The translations under genes and the position numbers were made by a program. Below the pieces are notes generated by a model. It ran no database searches. It saw nothing but the letters and a program-made list of their open reading frames with translations, and was not told where the DNA came from. This document shows, in pieces, positions 28,272 to 37,047 of a DNA stretch of 64,000 bases (positions are counted from its first letter, which is position 1; the number at the start of each line of letters is the position of its first letter). Origin of the DNA: Oscillospiraceae bacterium (GTDB taxonomy: Bacteria > Bacillota > Clostridia > Oscillospirales > Oscillospiraceae); NCBI GenBank assembly GCA_017458335.1, contig JAFTFT010000016.1:49531-113530 (forward strand). Reading direction: 5' to 3'.

Positions 28272-29385
28272 GTGTTAGTCGGAATTGTAGGACCTAAAGC
28301 TTAAAGTGCCAACAGACCTTCGGTCTGAGATGAGAGATAAGTTATGGGTTCTCTCACAGCGGATAACGACCGACGAAGGTCATCAGCAGATTCGGCAATT
28401 GTTGACTTTACGCAGAACGCCATGATGGTGAAGAGCGCCAGGTAGCGGTTAAGATACTTTGAGGCAACCCCACGCAACTGCCTGAACATTGCCTTGATTC
28501 TGCTATGTAAGCTATTCACCGTGTTCAGATGATAAAGTCGGTCATAGCTTTCGTGCCCCATGAGCTCGACTATCTTGCTGTCCAGAGTTTCAGCAAGCTT
28601 GTTATAGGAAGTTGCACCATCGCAGAGGAGTACAGACTGTGGGACGATATGAGATGCCAAAGCTCTGACAAGATCATCGCCGGAAGGCTTTGCTCTGTTT
28701 ATACAAGTTGCAACGAGATTGTTGTTTCTATCTGTTGCAACGCAAACGCAATATAACTCATTGGACAAACCACGCTTTGTTGCCCCTTCTCCATGCTTCC
28801 TGGGCTTGCGGTCTACGCATCTGACACCCTTCTGCGATTCAAGGATATATGTTTCATCGGCTTCTACGAGTTCATCAAGAAGTGCAAAAGATTCCATCAT
28901 GGACTCCATATAGGCGAGAAGCTTATGGCGCATGTTAAACGCGGTTTCATGACAGACGTTGATCTTTTCCGCAGTCTCATCTATCGGAGTCATAGACAAT
29001 GTGTCTTCGATCACCGTAATCCATGAGTCGGCTGACTGATGTGAATTCGATGTAATCTGTCGGGTATCATAGGTAAACTTGCGTCCACAGCCCTTGCACT
29101 GATAACGCTGCTTGCCAGCCTGAAAGCCCTTTTTGATGAATCGCACATCTGCTTCTCCGCAGACAGGGCAAACAGTAGGGCGTGTATTCCTGAGCTCCTC
29201 GTTCAGCTTCATATATCTCGCAACCTGTGCAGATATCTGATCAATCTGGTATGGGCTGAGTTCCGGAATGGCGGCCTGAAGGTCCGTAAATGTCATCTGA
29301 ATCGTCCTTTCGATCTCTGATGACACCATTATAGCAACGATGTTGTCCTAAAAATGTCTCTAGGTCCTAGGTTTCCGACTAACAC
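28272..29385 (-). mobile_element. IS1595-family insertion sequence, about 1.1 kb
   Basis: Bounded by near-perfect 24-base terminal inverted repeats: GTGTTAGTCGGAATTGTAGGACCT at the left (28272-28295) and its complement at 29362-29385 with three mismatches in the middle. A single transposase gene on the minus strand fills it. No clear 8-base target duplication is seen: flanks are ATATAAAG and GAAAGGAA, sharing only an AAAG motif, so the duplication has diverged or the exact ends differ slightly. It separates gdhA from the two-component genes. Confidence 0.9.
28301..29296 (-). CDS. IS1595-family transposase
   Basis: 331 residues from ATG 29296, which has AAAGGAC upstream. N-terminal zinc ribbon CPVCGEADVRF...YQCKGCGRKFTYDT near residues 40-75; a helical recognition region follows. 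The DDE/N-type catalytic core has Asp in DELVEADETYILES near 135, a second Asp in VLLCDGATSYNKL near 225, and a C-terminal HLNTVNSLHSRIKAMFR with LRGVASKYLNRYL, the IS1595 (ISXO2-like) signature. The frame is intact, so the element may be active. Confidence 0.92.
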   Translation of the reverse strand: MTFTDLQAAIPELSPYQIDQISAQVARYMKLNEELRNTRPTVCPVCGEADVRFIKKGFQAGKQRYQCKGCGRKFTYDTRQITSNSHQSADSWITVIEDTLSMTPIDETAEKINVCHETAFNMRHKLLAYMESMMESFALLDELVEADETYILESQKGVRCVDRKPRKHGEGATKRGLSNELYCVCVATDRNNNLVATCINRAKPSGDDLVRALASHIVPQSVLLCDGATSYNKLAETLDSKIVELMGHESYDRLYHLNTVNSLHSRIKAMFRQLRGVASKYLNRYLALFTIMAFCVKSTIAESADDLRRSLSAVREPITYLSSQTEGLLAL

Positions 29386-29580
29386 GAAAGGAATACAAAG
29401 ATGGAAACATGATAGATGTTGCGCATGCTTTCCCAATCGATATTTTCCTGTATCTGCTGTGTAACAGCAGGACTGAGATAGCTTTTCAGTCTATTTATGA
29501 TTTTCATATGCCTCGATTTAATAAACTGGATTGTTCAGACTTTTTCGCCTTCGTTGAAGGCATTGGAAGACTGCTTATAT
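29386..29580. other. Intergenic stretch after IS1595, no gene supported
   Basis: AT-richer 195 bases between the right IS end and the 3' end of the sensor kinase gene. A short + strand frame (from 29409) exists but runs into the antisense of the kinase and has no ribosome site. It may be remnant DNA disrupted by the insertion. Confidence 0.4.
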
Positions 29581-30786
29581 TTATGATGACTGCCAAGGGA
29601 CGAGAATCGTCACACTTGTTCCGTGTGTCTCCAACGGCGCGATCGTCAGCGTACCGTCGCACATGGAGCGCAGACGCTCCCGGATATTATCGAGGGTTGC
29701 GTGCGGTTCATTGTCAGCCGACGGGTCATAGCCGGGGCCGTTATCTTCCACTGTGATTCGGGCGCCCAGTTCCGTACTCTCCGTAAAAATGGAGATATAT
29801 AGCGGCTCAAGGTTCGGATCCAGCCCGTGCTTGACAGCGTTTTCCACAATGGGCTGGAGCGTCAGGGGCGGGAGGCGGAAGGCGGTGAACGGCGTGTCAA
29901 ATTCCACGTGAAGCTGCTCGCCAAACCGCGCCAGCTCCACCGCGAGGTAGGCTCTCGTGTGCTCTAACTCCTTCTCGAAGGGGATCGTACCCTCCTCGAC
30001 GATCGCGTCGAAATTGCTTTGCAGATAGCGGGAAAACTCCCGTATGAGCTGCTGAGCCTTTTGGGGCTCCCTGTCACAGAGATAGTAAATGCTCAGCAGT
30101 GTATTATTGATAAAATGGGGACGCATCTGCAGGACGGCAACACGCGTCCTTTGCCGCGCAGCCTCGTCTTTCTGTTCCTGATAGCGGTGCACCAGATCGT
30201 TCAGCAGAAGGAACTCTACAAGAACGCTCTGAGTATAGGACGGAGTAAGGAAACAGAATAAAAAGATAATTCGTTGCATGCGGCTCAACTTTTTCCGTCT
30301 TTGAATCAAGGCGATCAGAGGTACCGCCGTCAGCGCGAAGACCATGCCCAAATAAAAAACGGGCCATGGGGGGCCAGCCACGACGTAGTCGGACGTGACG
30401 GTCATGGCGCCGGTCAGCAGATGGTAAAGCTCTACCGAAAGGGACAGACCAGTCAGTGCGTACAGGATAACCATGACCCTGCTCCTGCGCCAGTCCTCCC
30501 CGCAGCAATTAAGAAAAAATGCCGTCACAAGAAGAGGCAGAATCGGCGTGAGAAGCGTGCTGATCAGAAACAGCACGCGGCATAAGGTTAGGGGAGCTCG
30601 GTAAAAAAAGGCGGCGCTTTCCGTCAGATTAACCGCGGATAGGACAACCACAAATGACAGGATGACGATGCCCATGCGCCATGGCCATTTGTCGACACGG
30701 CGGGCGATGAAGAAGAACGCCAGCCCGAACAATCCAAATATAAGCGCAACGATTTCAGCCAGAGATGATAAGTTTATCCACGCCAT
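29581..30786 (-). CDS. Membrane sensor histidine kinase (LytS/YpdA-like His kinase domain)
   Basis: 401 residues. Six or seven hydrophobic helices occupy about residues 1-190, without an obvious extracellular domain. The kinase part has the PF06580-type phospho-acceptor region LQMRPHFINNTLLSIYYLC near residue 217, the N-box LQPIVENAVKHGLDPN near 315, and a G-box VEDNGPGYDPS near 350. Its ATG overlaps the stop of the regulator gene by one base (TAATG), so the two are translationally coupled. Unlike usual LytS partners, its regulator has an XRE output domain. The signal sensed is unknown. Confidence 0.9.
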   Translation of the reverse strand: MAWINLSSLAEIVALIFGLFGLAFFFIARRVDKWPWRMGIVILSFVVVLSAVNLTESAAFFYRAPLTLCRVLFLISTLLTPILPLLVTAFFLNCCGEDWRRSRVMVILYALTGLSLSVELYHLLTGAMTVTSDYVVAGPPWPVFYLGMVFALTAVPLIALIQRRKKLSRMQRIIFLFCFLTPSYTQSVLVEFLLLNDLVHRYQEQKDEAARQRTRVAVLQMRPHFINNTLLSIYYLCDREPQKAQQLIREFSRYLQSNFDAIVEEGTIPFEKELEHTRAYLAVELARFGEQLHVEFDTPFTAFRLPPLTLQPIVENAVKHGLDPNLEPLYISIFTESTELGARITVEDNGPGYDPSADNEPHATLDNIRERLRSMCDGTLTIAPLETHGTSVTILVPWQSS

Positions 30787-31376
30787 TACAGCACCCCCAT
30801 AACAGGATAACGCAGCCGGGAGAGTTCCCTGCGCACCTCATCTGCGTCGAGCGGCTTGAGCAGAAATCCGCTCGCGCCGACGTTCCACGCATCGATGGAA
30901 TACTCCGGATAAGCGGTGAGGAAAACCACATTGGTATGGGGTCGGAGAGCAAGCATCTGGCGACACAGCTCCAGACCGCTGGAACGCGCCAGCTCAATAT
31001 CCAGAAAAACCAATGCTACCGGGTTTTCCCGAAAAAAGGTCAGCGCCTCCAGGGACTTCGTAAAACCGATAACATTCGCTTTGGGCATCAGCTCACGCAA
31101 AACGAGAATTGAACCGTCAAGGATGATGGGTTCATCGTCCAGCAGCAGGACATTGGGGACTTCGCTGCGCTCGCCCGCAGCTGCCAGCAACGTTGCGGCG
31201 TCCACCTCCAAAGCCTCGGCAATTTGGAAAAGCATATCGATACTCGGGATACGGCGACCCGCCTCCCAGTTTGTGACACTGGCGCGCTCTACATGCAGAC
31301 GGTCTGCCAGCTGCTGCTGAGACAGGCCCTTTTCAGTTCTCAAGTGACGCAGGGTTTCACCAAAAAGCAGAACCAT
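30786..31376 (-). CDS. Response regulator with N-terminal XRE HTH and C-terminal receiver domain
   Basis: 196 residues with a reversed domain order. Residues about 5-62 are a Cro/C1-type helix-turn-helix (LRTEKGLSQQQLADRLHVE, then VTNWEAGRRIPSIDML). Residues about 73-190 are a complete receiver: acidic pair LLLDDEP, phospho-acceptor Asp in LVFLDIEL, Thr in VFLTAYPEYS, and Lys in FLLKPLDADE. The YPEYSIDAW...GFLLKP segment is characteristic of receivers that normally sit before LytTR domains. No LytTR domain follows. It likely controls the divergent + strand genes starting at 31593, where a palindrome lies at the promoter (inference). Confidence 0.9.
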   Translation of the reverse strand: MVLLFGETLRHLRTEKGLSQQQLADRLHVERASVTNWEAGRRIPSIDMLFQIAEALEVDAATLLAAAGERSEVPNVLLLDDEPIILDGSILVLRELMPKANVIGFTKSLEALTFFRENPVALVFLDIELARSSGLELCRQMLALRPHTNVVFLTAYPEYSIDAWNVGASGFLLKPLDADEVRRELSRLRYPVMGVL

Positions 31377-31539
31377 GACTTATCTCGTCCCTTTCACCAG
31401 CCTAATTAATGAATATACAATCTTGGGAAAAATCGCAAGAGGAAAGAGAAAAAAGTTCGGGTTTCATTCTGAAACGTCTACTATTATTTTGAGCGACATT
31501 ATGGTATATTTACATAAATCTGAGATGAATCAGATAACA

Positions 31540-31569
31540 GAATGAATCCTGAGATTCATTCACTATAAT
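31540..31569 (+). promoter_or_regulatory. Palindromic operator candidate overlapping a promoter
   Basis: GAATGAATC-ctga-GATTCATTC, a perfect 9-base inverted repeat (31540-31561), directly precedes TATAAT (31564-31569). The palindrome covers where the -35 box would be, and a similar half-site (GATGAATC) lies at 31524-31531. It is placed to regulate the gene at 31593 and perhaps the divergent regulator. Confidence 0.6.
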
Positions 31570-31592
31570 AATTATTTTAGGAGGAATAAGTC

Positions 31593-32021
31593 ATGAGTCT
31601 TGAAAAGAGCCAGAAAGTCGTTAAGGTGCTGGGTATCCTCAGTGTTATCTCGGCTGTACTGGGATTAATCGCGGCAATCGGCATGTTTGGCCTAACCGGC
31701 CTTGGCGCTGCGTCTATAGATACTGCCGCGATCGACGACCAGACGGCCGCAGGCCTGGCCAGCCTGGGCATGGTCGGGATCATCCTTCTGGTGAGTGCGA
31801 TCGTGGAACTGCTCCAGGGCATCTTCTCCCTGCGAGCCGCAAAGGACGCCTCCAAGGCGATGCCTCTCTGGATCATCTCGATCATCAGCGTTGCGTTCGG
31901 CGTGTTCTCTCTCATCAACAGCTTCGGCAAAGGCACCCAGGAAATCTTCTCTGCCATCTTCGGTCTCGCTATCAGCTGCGGCGTTTTCTATCTGGCCAAC
32001 AACATCAAAAAGGCCGCGTGA
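31593..32021 (+). CDS. Four-helix small membrane protein
   Basis: 142 residues with four hydrophobic helices (about 10-33, 52-75, 83-104, 113-134) and charged loops. The N-terminus SLEKSQKVVKVLGILSVIS is soluble-like, and a basic segment (RAAKDASKAM) lies between helices two and three. AGGAGGAATA lies seven bases before the ATG. I do not recognise a named family with certainty; it resembles small uncharacterised Firmicute membrane proteins. It faces the XRE-receiver regulator across a shared control region holding a perfect palindrome, so it is the most likely regulated target. Confidence 0.78.
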   Translation: MSLEKSQKVVKVLGILSVISAVLGLIAAIGMFGLTGLGAASIDTAAIDDQTAAGLASLGMVGIILLVSAIVELLQGIFSLRAAKDASKAMPLWIISIISVAFGVFSLINSFGKGTQEIFSAIFGLAISCGVFYLANNIKKAA

Positions 32022-32082
32022 ACAGATTCGCGCTGACGCTCATTCCACAGAAATTGTGGTTGAGACTTTTCCTAAAGCCGAG

Positions 32083-32159
32083 AATATGGGTATCGGTTTA
32101 AGCCAGCTTTCTCCTTACATCCGGTGAAATGAACGCCTTCTTAAACTGGTACCCATATT
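32083..32159. repeat. Imperfect inverted repeat, 20-base arms, 37-base loop
   Basis: AATATGGGTATCGGTTTAAG (32083-32102) and its complement at 32140-32159 match at 18 of 20 bases. Outer TGTGGT / ACCACA pieces extend the symmetry. No T-run follows, so it is not a simple terminator; it could be a small palindromic element or an mRNA-stabilising structure after the small membrane protein gene. Confidence 0.55.
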
Positions 32160-32388
32160 TTACCACACAGTTTGATGGCAGACAACATCAAATATACCTT
32201 ATCCCGTGAAGCAAGAAAAAACCACACACAGAACTTGAGAGAAACAGCGGTAATGAGGCGTGCGCTTATGGTGCAAAAAAGCAAAAGCTATGGTATAAAA
32301 CCATATACTGTGCGCAGAGGCGGCGGGAGCAAGCGTGATTTTTTCAACGGGCATGACGGCATTTGCCCAAAAGGAGAAAGGACGTAAC

Positions 32389-33303
32389 ATGGAAAACAAA
32401 AAGGGCTTATTTGCGGGAATCCATCGGGACGGCTATACCTGGAAGGATTCGATGATCGTTTCGATTGTCCTTTTCTTCATGATGTTTTTTGTGGGATCGG
32501 GCATCGGCCTGGCCATAGGAACGATTCTCAAGCTGTTCTCAAACGAGGGGAACGCGGCGTTTCTGGAGATTCTGGGGGACAACTTCGGATTTCTGGGCTA
32601 TTGGATCATTGCCGTCATCTACCTTCTCCTCGTCAAATCCGATAAGCCGATCCTGCACGCGTTCGGCAGGGAACCGCGGGGAAACACCGTGAAAATGGCG
32701 CTGTGGGGGCTTCTCATCGGTCTGAGCCTGAACGCCCTGTGCGTCGGCATCGCTGTTTTTCACGGGGATATTCAGCTCAGCTTTTCATCCCTCCCGGTGC
32801 TGAAGCTCCTGCTTGTCTTTTTGTCGGTGTTTGTGCAGTCCGGCGGAGAGGAACTTCTCTGCCGCGGCGTGCTGTACCAGCGGCTCAGAAAGGGGTACAG
32901 GAATCCGTGGGTCGCCATTCTGGTAAATCCCATTGTCTTTGTGCTCATGCATATCCTGCTCCCCGGGATTACGGTCTGGGCGGTGCTCAGTATCTATCTG
33001 GTGGGCGTGATGTTCAGCCTTATGGTCTATTACCTTGACTCGCTGTGGATGGCGATGGCGGCGCACGCGGCATGGAACTTCACGCAGAATTTCATCTTCG
33101 GATTGCCGAACAGCGGCACGGTTTATGACTTCTCCATCTTCAAGCTCAATTCCGCCACGGCCAGAACCAGTCTCTGCTATAACGTGGAATTCGGCGTGGA
33201 AGCCTCCGCGACCGCGGTCCTCGTAATTGCGTTGGCGGCGGCAGTTCTTCTCTGGCTGGGAAAAAAGAAGAACCTGAAATCCCTGGATGTCTGGGAAAGC
33301 TGA
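32389..33303 (+). CDS. CPBP-family intramembrane metalloprotease
   Basis: 304 residues with about eight transmembrane helices. The three CPBP (CAAX/Abi) motifs are visible: EELLCRGVLYQRL near residue 164 (EExxxR), NPIVFVLMHILLP near 183 (FxxxH), and MAAHAAWNFTQN near 224 (HxxxN). ATG 32389 follows AAGGAGAAAGG and is preferred to an upstream in-frame ATG. Families of this type process prenylated or small hydrophobic peptides, immunity factors and anti-sigma factors; the substrate here is unknown. It lies in a run of membrane and peptidase genes. Confidence 0.9.
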   Translation: MENKKGLFAGIHRDGYTWKDSMIVSIVLFFMMFFVGSGIGLAIGTILKLFSNEGNAAFLEILGDNFGFLGYWIIAVIYLLLVKSDKPILHAFGREPRGNTVKMALWGLLIGLSLNALCVGIAVFHGDIQLSFSSLPVLKLLLVFLSVFVQSGGEELLCRGVLYQRLRKGYRNPWVAILVNPIVFVLMHILLPGITVWAVLSIYLVGVMFSLMVYYLDSLWMAMAAHAAWNFTQNFIFGLPNSGTVYDFSIFKLNSATARTSLCYNVEFGVEASATAVLVIALAAAVLLWLGKKKNLKSLDVWES

Positions 33304-33460
33304 TACAATCAGGACTCTGCTTTCACGCGATCTGCGCCCTTTCGTGGATAACTTGCATGGTCTTCCCCGTGTCTTCCCTGCGAGTTCTATTTAACAAGCA
33401 AGTTTCACGGATTCAGGCAATACATGTTTCAAATAAACATAAAGATGGAAGGAGATTATC

Positions 33461-35503
33461 ATGAAAAAACTGTTCAGCATCCTGATTGCTCTGGCAATGT
33501 TGGCGTCGCTCACCGTACCCGCCTTTGCCGACGAGCCGGATTACACCACCGGCACCCCCTGGCCCTGCATCGACCTTGACGGCGTCGTGACTGAGGAAAC
33601 GACTGCCGAATTGAAGGACAACTTTGCCCTTGCCGTAAACAAGGACAAAATCCTGGCCCTGGAGATCCCGGAGGGCTACTCCAGCGCCGGCACCACGGTG
33701 GACCTGGCCATTCAGGCGGCGGAGGATCTGAAGAATATGTTCCTCGGCGACGCGCCGGAGGGACACGACGCGCGCCTGGCTTATGATTACTTCCAGCTCC
33801 TGATGGACTGGGACAGCCGCAACGCTGTGGGCGTGGCCCCGCTGAAAGCACAGACGGAACAGGTGGAGGCCATCGGCTCTGTCGAAGAGCTGAGCGCCTA
33901 CCTTTCCGCAACAGCCCCCGAGGATCAGTTGGGCACTGTCTGGAATAGCAGCTCAGGGCAGGATCTTATGGATTCCAACCGCCGCATCCTGATCGTTATG
34001 GACGCGGGTCTGCTGCTGGGCGATTCCGCTGAGTACGCGGCGCTTACCCCCTACGGCGAAACCGTCAAGCAGGCCGTTACGGAGCTTGCGGAAAAGATGC
34101 TCGTTAAGCTCGGCTATTCCGAGGAGGAGGCCGCGCAGAAGATCGACAACTGCTTTGCCTTTGAGACCATGCTTGCCCCCGCAATCTACACCAGTGAGGA
34201 AAAGCAGCGTCCCGACTATTATGGCCGCATTCTCAACTATGTGGGTCAGGACGATCTCAAGCAGATGCAGGGCAGCCTCCCCATCCTTGAGTCCCTTGCC
34301 AATATGGGCTATCCGGAGGCTGAGACGTATCTGGTCATGAATCCCGCCGGCCTTGAAAAGCTCAATGCGCTGTATACGGAGGAAAACCTGCCTCTGCTCA
34401 AGGATTACATCATTGTGCACGGCGCCATCTCCTCATCGTCCGGGCTGGACCGTGAATGCTATGAGTGGTCACATGACTGCAACAATGCCATTTCCGGCGC
34501 CACAGGCATGCTGGATGACGCGACTGTCTTCTCCTCCCAGGTTTCCCGGACGCTGAACTGGGCCACGGCGGAAATGTACGCGGCGACTTACCTCAAGCAG
34601 GAGGACAAAGACCGTATCGCCGACGTGATCGACGAAATCCTGGAAGCTTATCACGGGATCATCGAAGAGGCGGACTTCCTCTCCGACGAGACCCGCGCCC
34701 GGGCGATCGAAAAGCTTGACGCCATCAAGCCCTATGTCCTCTATCCGGACAGCTGGGAGAAATACAGCTGTGAAGAGCTGAACTATGCCGGTCCCGAGGA
34801 CGGCGGCACGCTGTGGGAGGCCAATCGCCGGATCGCCAGATACACGCTTGCCGAGAGTGTAAAAGAATATTCCGAGCCGGTGGATAAGGAGAAATGGGGC
34901 GATACGCCTCAGACTGTCAACTGCTTCTACGATCCCACCAAGAACAGCATTTACATCCTCGGTGCTTTTGCGCAGGGCAATATCTACAACAGCGACATGA
35001 GCGACGAGGAACTGCTCGCCAAGCTCGGTTCTGTGATCGGGCATGAGATCTCCCACGCCTTTGACTCCTCCGGCGCGCAGTTCGACAAGGACGGCAATAT
35101 GGCCAACTGGTGGACCGAGGAAGACCAGGCGGCCTTCCTGGAGCGCAACCAGAAGATGGCGGACTACTACAACGCCATGCATCCCTGGGAGGGCCAGGAC
35201 TTCTACGGCAGCATCATGACCGGTGAGGCCGGGGCCGATATGGCGGGCGTGAAGGTGGTGCTGCGCATCGCCGCCGGGATGGAGGACTTTGACTATGACG
35301 CCTTCTTCCGCGCCTATGCCGATGCGTGGCTCGCCAAGGATACTCTCCAGATGGCCTACATCCGCATCAACGACGTGCACCCCATGCCGTACCTGCGCAT
35401 CAACTGCACGCTCCAGCAGTTTGACGAGTTCCTGGACTTCTACGGCATCACCGAGGGCGACGGCATGTACCTTGCCCCGGCTGACCGCGTGATCATCTGG
35501 TAA
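33461..35503 (+). CDS. Secreted M13-family zinc metallopeptidase (neprilysin/PepO-like)
   Basis: 680 residues with a signal peptide (KKLFSILIALAMLASLTVPAFA before DEPDY). The catalytic zinc motif is IGHEISHAFDSSGAQFD near residue 525, with the third ligand in GEAGADMAGVKVVL near 590 (ExxxD). The C-terminus (YLRINCTLQQFDEFLDFY...APADRVIIW) matches the conserved M13 end. The upstream lid region, including NCFYDPTKNSIYILGAF, is typical. It should degrade short extracellular peptides. AAGGAGATT lies in front of ATG 33461. The preceding 157 bases show no other gene. Confidence 0.95.
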   Translation: MKKLFSILIALAMLASLTVPAFADEPDYTTGTPWPCIDLDGVVTEETTAELKDNFALAVNKDKILALEIPEGYSSAGTTVDLAIQAAEDLKNMFLGDAPEGHDARLAYDYFQLLMDWDSRNAVGVAPLKAQTEQVEAIGSVEELSAYLSATAPEDQLGTVWNSSSGQDLMDSNRRILIVMDAGLLLGDSAEYAALTPYGETVKQAVTELAEKMLVKLGYSEEEAAQKIDNCFAFETMLAPAIYTSEEKQRPDYYGRILNYVGQDDLKQMQGSLPILESLANMGYPEAETYLVMNPAGLEKLNALYTEENLPLLKDYIIVHGAISSSSGLDRECYEWSHDCNNAISGATGMLDDATVFSSQVSRTLNWATAEMYAATYLKQEDKDRIADVIDEILEAYHGIIEEADFLSDETRARAIEKLDAIKPYVLYPDSWEKYSCEELNYAGPEDGGTLWEANRRIARYTLAESVKEYSEPVDKEKWGDTPQTVNCFYDPTKNSIYILGAFAQGNIYNSDMSDEELLAKLGSVIGHEISHAFDSSGAQFDKDGNMANWWTEEDQAAFLERNQKMADYYNAMHPWEGQDFYGSIMTGEAGADMAGVKVVLRIAAGMEDFDYDAFFRAYADAWLAKDTLQMAYIRINDVHPMPYLRINCTLQQFDEFLDFYGITEGDGMYLAPADRVIIW

Positions 35504-35561
35504 CGCACCTCATCAGCCGCACCCCGCGTTAAACCATATAACTATATCAGGAGGAACCGAT

Positions 35562-36242
35562 ATGAAGTACGATATTCAAGGCGACAACATGCCGGTGGTG
35601 ATCTGCTCGCTCGACGATGGGGAGTCCATGATCTGCGAGGCCGGCGCCATGAGCTGGATGACACCGAACATGCAGATGGAGACCAAGAGCGGGGGAGCGG
35701 GAAAGCTCTTCGGCCGCGTCTTCTCCGGTGAGTCCGCGTTTCAAAACTACTATACCGCCCGCAACGGCAGCGGTCTTATTGCCTTTGCTTCCAACTTCCC
35801 CGGTGATATCCTGGCTGTGGAGGTCACGCCGGAAAAGCCTGTCATCATTCAAAAGAGGGCGTTTCTTGCCTGCACGACCGGCGTCCAGTCGGAGGTTTAC
35901 TTCCAGAAGAAGCTGGGTACCGCGATCTTCGGCGGCGAAGGCTTCATCATGCAGAAGCTCTCCGGCAGGGGCACCGTCTTCCTTGAAATCGACGGCGGCA
36001 CTATCAACTACAGCCTCAAGCCCGGACAGCAGATGCTGATTTCCACCGGCCATCTGGCAATGATGGACGAGACGGTCACAATGGACATCCAGCAGGTCAA
36101 GGGCGTGAAGAACGTCCTCTTCGGCGGTGAAAGCCTGTTCAACACCGTCGTCACCGGGCCTGGCGTCATCACCCTGCAGACCATGCCTATGACGAATCTG
36201 ATCGCGGCAATTGTCTCGAGGCTTCCTGGAAAGAACACCTGA
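35562..36242 (+). CDS. AIM24 / TIGR00266-family protein
   Basis: 226 residues with no signal peptide or membrane segment. N-terminus KYDIQGDNMPVVICSLDDGE, then GAMSWMTPNMQMETKSGG near 30-48, and a glycine-rich repeated beta pattern (GGEGFIMQKLSGRGTVFLE near 124). This is the beta-sandwich fold of the AIM24-like family. Its biochemical role in bacteria is not established. AGGAGGAACC precedes the ATG. It lies 58 bases after the M13 peptidase and 24 before the PrsW-like gene, so co-transcription is likely. Confidence 0.85.
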   Translation: MKYDIQGDNMPVVICSLDDGESMICEAGAMSWMTPNMQMETKSGGAGKLFGRVFSGESAFQNYYTARNGSGLIAFASNFPGDILAVEVTPEKPVIIQKRAFLACTTGVQSEVYFQKKLGTAIFGGEGFIMQKLSGRGTVFLEIDGGTINYSLKPGQQMLISTGHLAMMDETVTMDIQQVKGVKNVLFGGESLFNTVVTGPGVITLQTMPMTNLIAAIVSRLPGKNT

Positions 36243-36266
36243 CATACGTACAAAAAGAAGATAAAT

Positions 36267-37034
36267 ATGGGTTTTCTTGCTTCAATTATCGCATTTGCGC
36301 TCTGCGCGTTTGTCTACGTCAGAATGATTCGCCGGGAGGTTCCCGAACAGATCGGGAAAGCGCAGGCCTGGGTTCCAATCGCGGTCGGCATCGCCGCCCC
36401 GCTTCTTTCCACTGCAATCACCCTTCTGACCGGCCTGCTCATCTTCAAACTGCGCGGGGGTGACATCACGGGAATGAACGCGACCGCATCGGTACGGGCG
36501 GAAATGAATCCGCTCCTCACTTCCCTGCGCGCGGCATTCGTCACCGCCGGATTTCCGGAGGAGCTGGTCAAGCTCCTGCTGGCGCTCTTGCTGGTGAAGA
36601 TCTTTAAGCCGAAGAATGTATATGAATATGCCCTGATCTTTACCGCTGTCGGCGCCGGATTTACCGTGCTGGAGGAAGCGCTCTACAGCGGCGGCGGGTT
36701 CATCTCTCTCGGCCGTCTGGTCACCTTTGCCATGCACATGGTTCTGGGCCTGGTGATGGGCGTTGCCCTCGGCCACGCGCGTTATGTCAGACAGCACGGC
36801 GGCAGCGCGGGGAAGTATATCCTCCTCGGCCTGCTCCTGCCGTTGCTGTGGCATACGATTTATGACGCGGGGACAGCGACCAACGCAGGCTTCAACGCGG
36901 CGGATGAGAACGTCCAGGGGACGGCGATCATAGCAGGAGCTGTCGTCCTGGTTGCTTCGGTGGTCCTGCAGATTGTCCTGCTGATCAGATTTAAGAAAAA
37001 CGCTGTGGCATACAGCGAAATGATACTGGAATAA
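36267..37034 (+). CDS. PrsW-like intramembrane metalloprotease
   Basis: 255 residues with eight or so hydrophobic helices. PrsW-type motifs are visible: FPEELVKLLLALLL near residue 97 (EExxK), VLEEALYSGG near 132, AMHMVLGLVMG near 152, and LWHTIYDAG near 195. Known PrsW members cleave anti-sigma factors such as RsiW, or process peptides. The start codon follows an AAGAAGATAAAT stretch, a weak ribosome site. No anti-sigma factor gene is seen nearby. Together with the CPBP and M13 genes it forms a protease-rich block. Confidence 0.8.
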   Translation: MGFLASIIAFALCAFVYVRMIRREVPEQIGKAQAWVPIAVGIAAPLLSTAITLLTGLLIFKLRGGDITGMNATASVRAEMNPLLTSLRAAFVTAGFPEELVKLLLALLLVKIFKPKNVYEYALIFTAVGAGFTVLEEALYSGGGFISLGRLVTFAMHMVLGLVMGVALGHARYVRQHGGSAGKYILLGLLLPLLWHTIYDAGTATNAGFNAADENVQGTAIIAGAVVLVASVVLQIVLLIRFKKNAVAYSEMILE

Positions 37035-37047
37035 GCTGAATTCAAAC

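Noticed and set aside
29409-29756. Plus-strand frame after the IS1595 right end
   Set aside because: Half of it is antisense to the sensor kinase, and there is no ribosome site.
32172-32387. 71-codon plus-strand frame before the CPBP protease gene
   Set aside because: No ribosome site, basic low-information composition, and it runs into the leader of the next gene.
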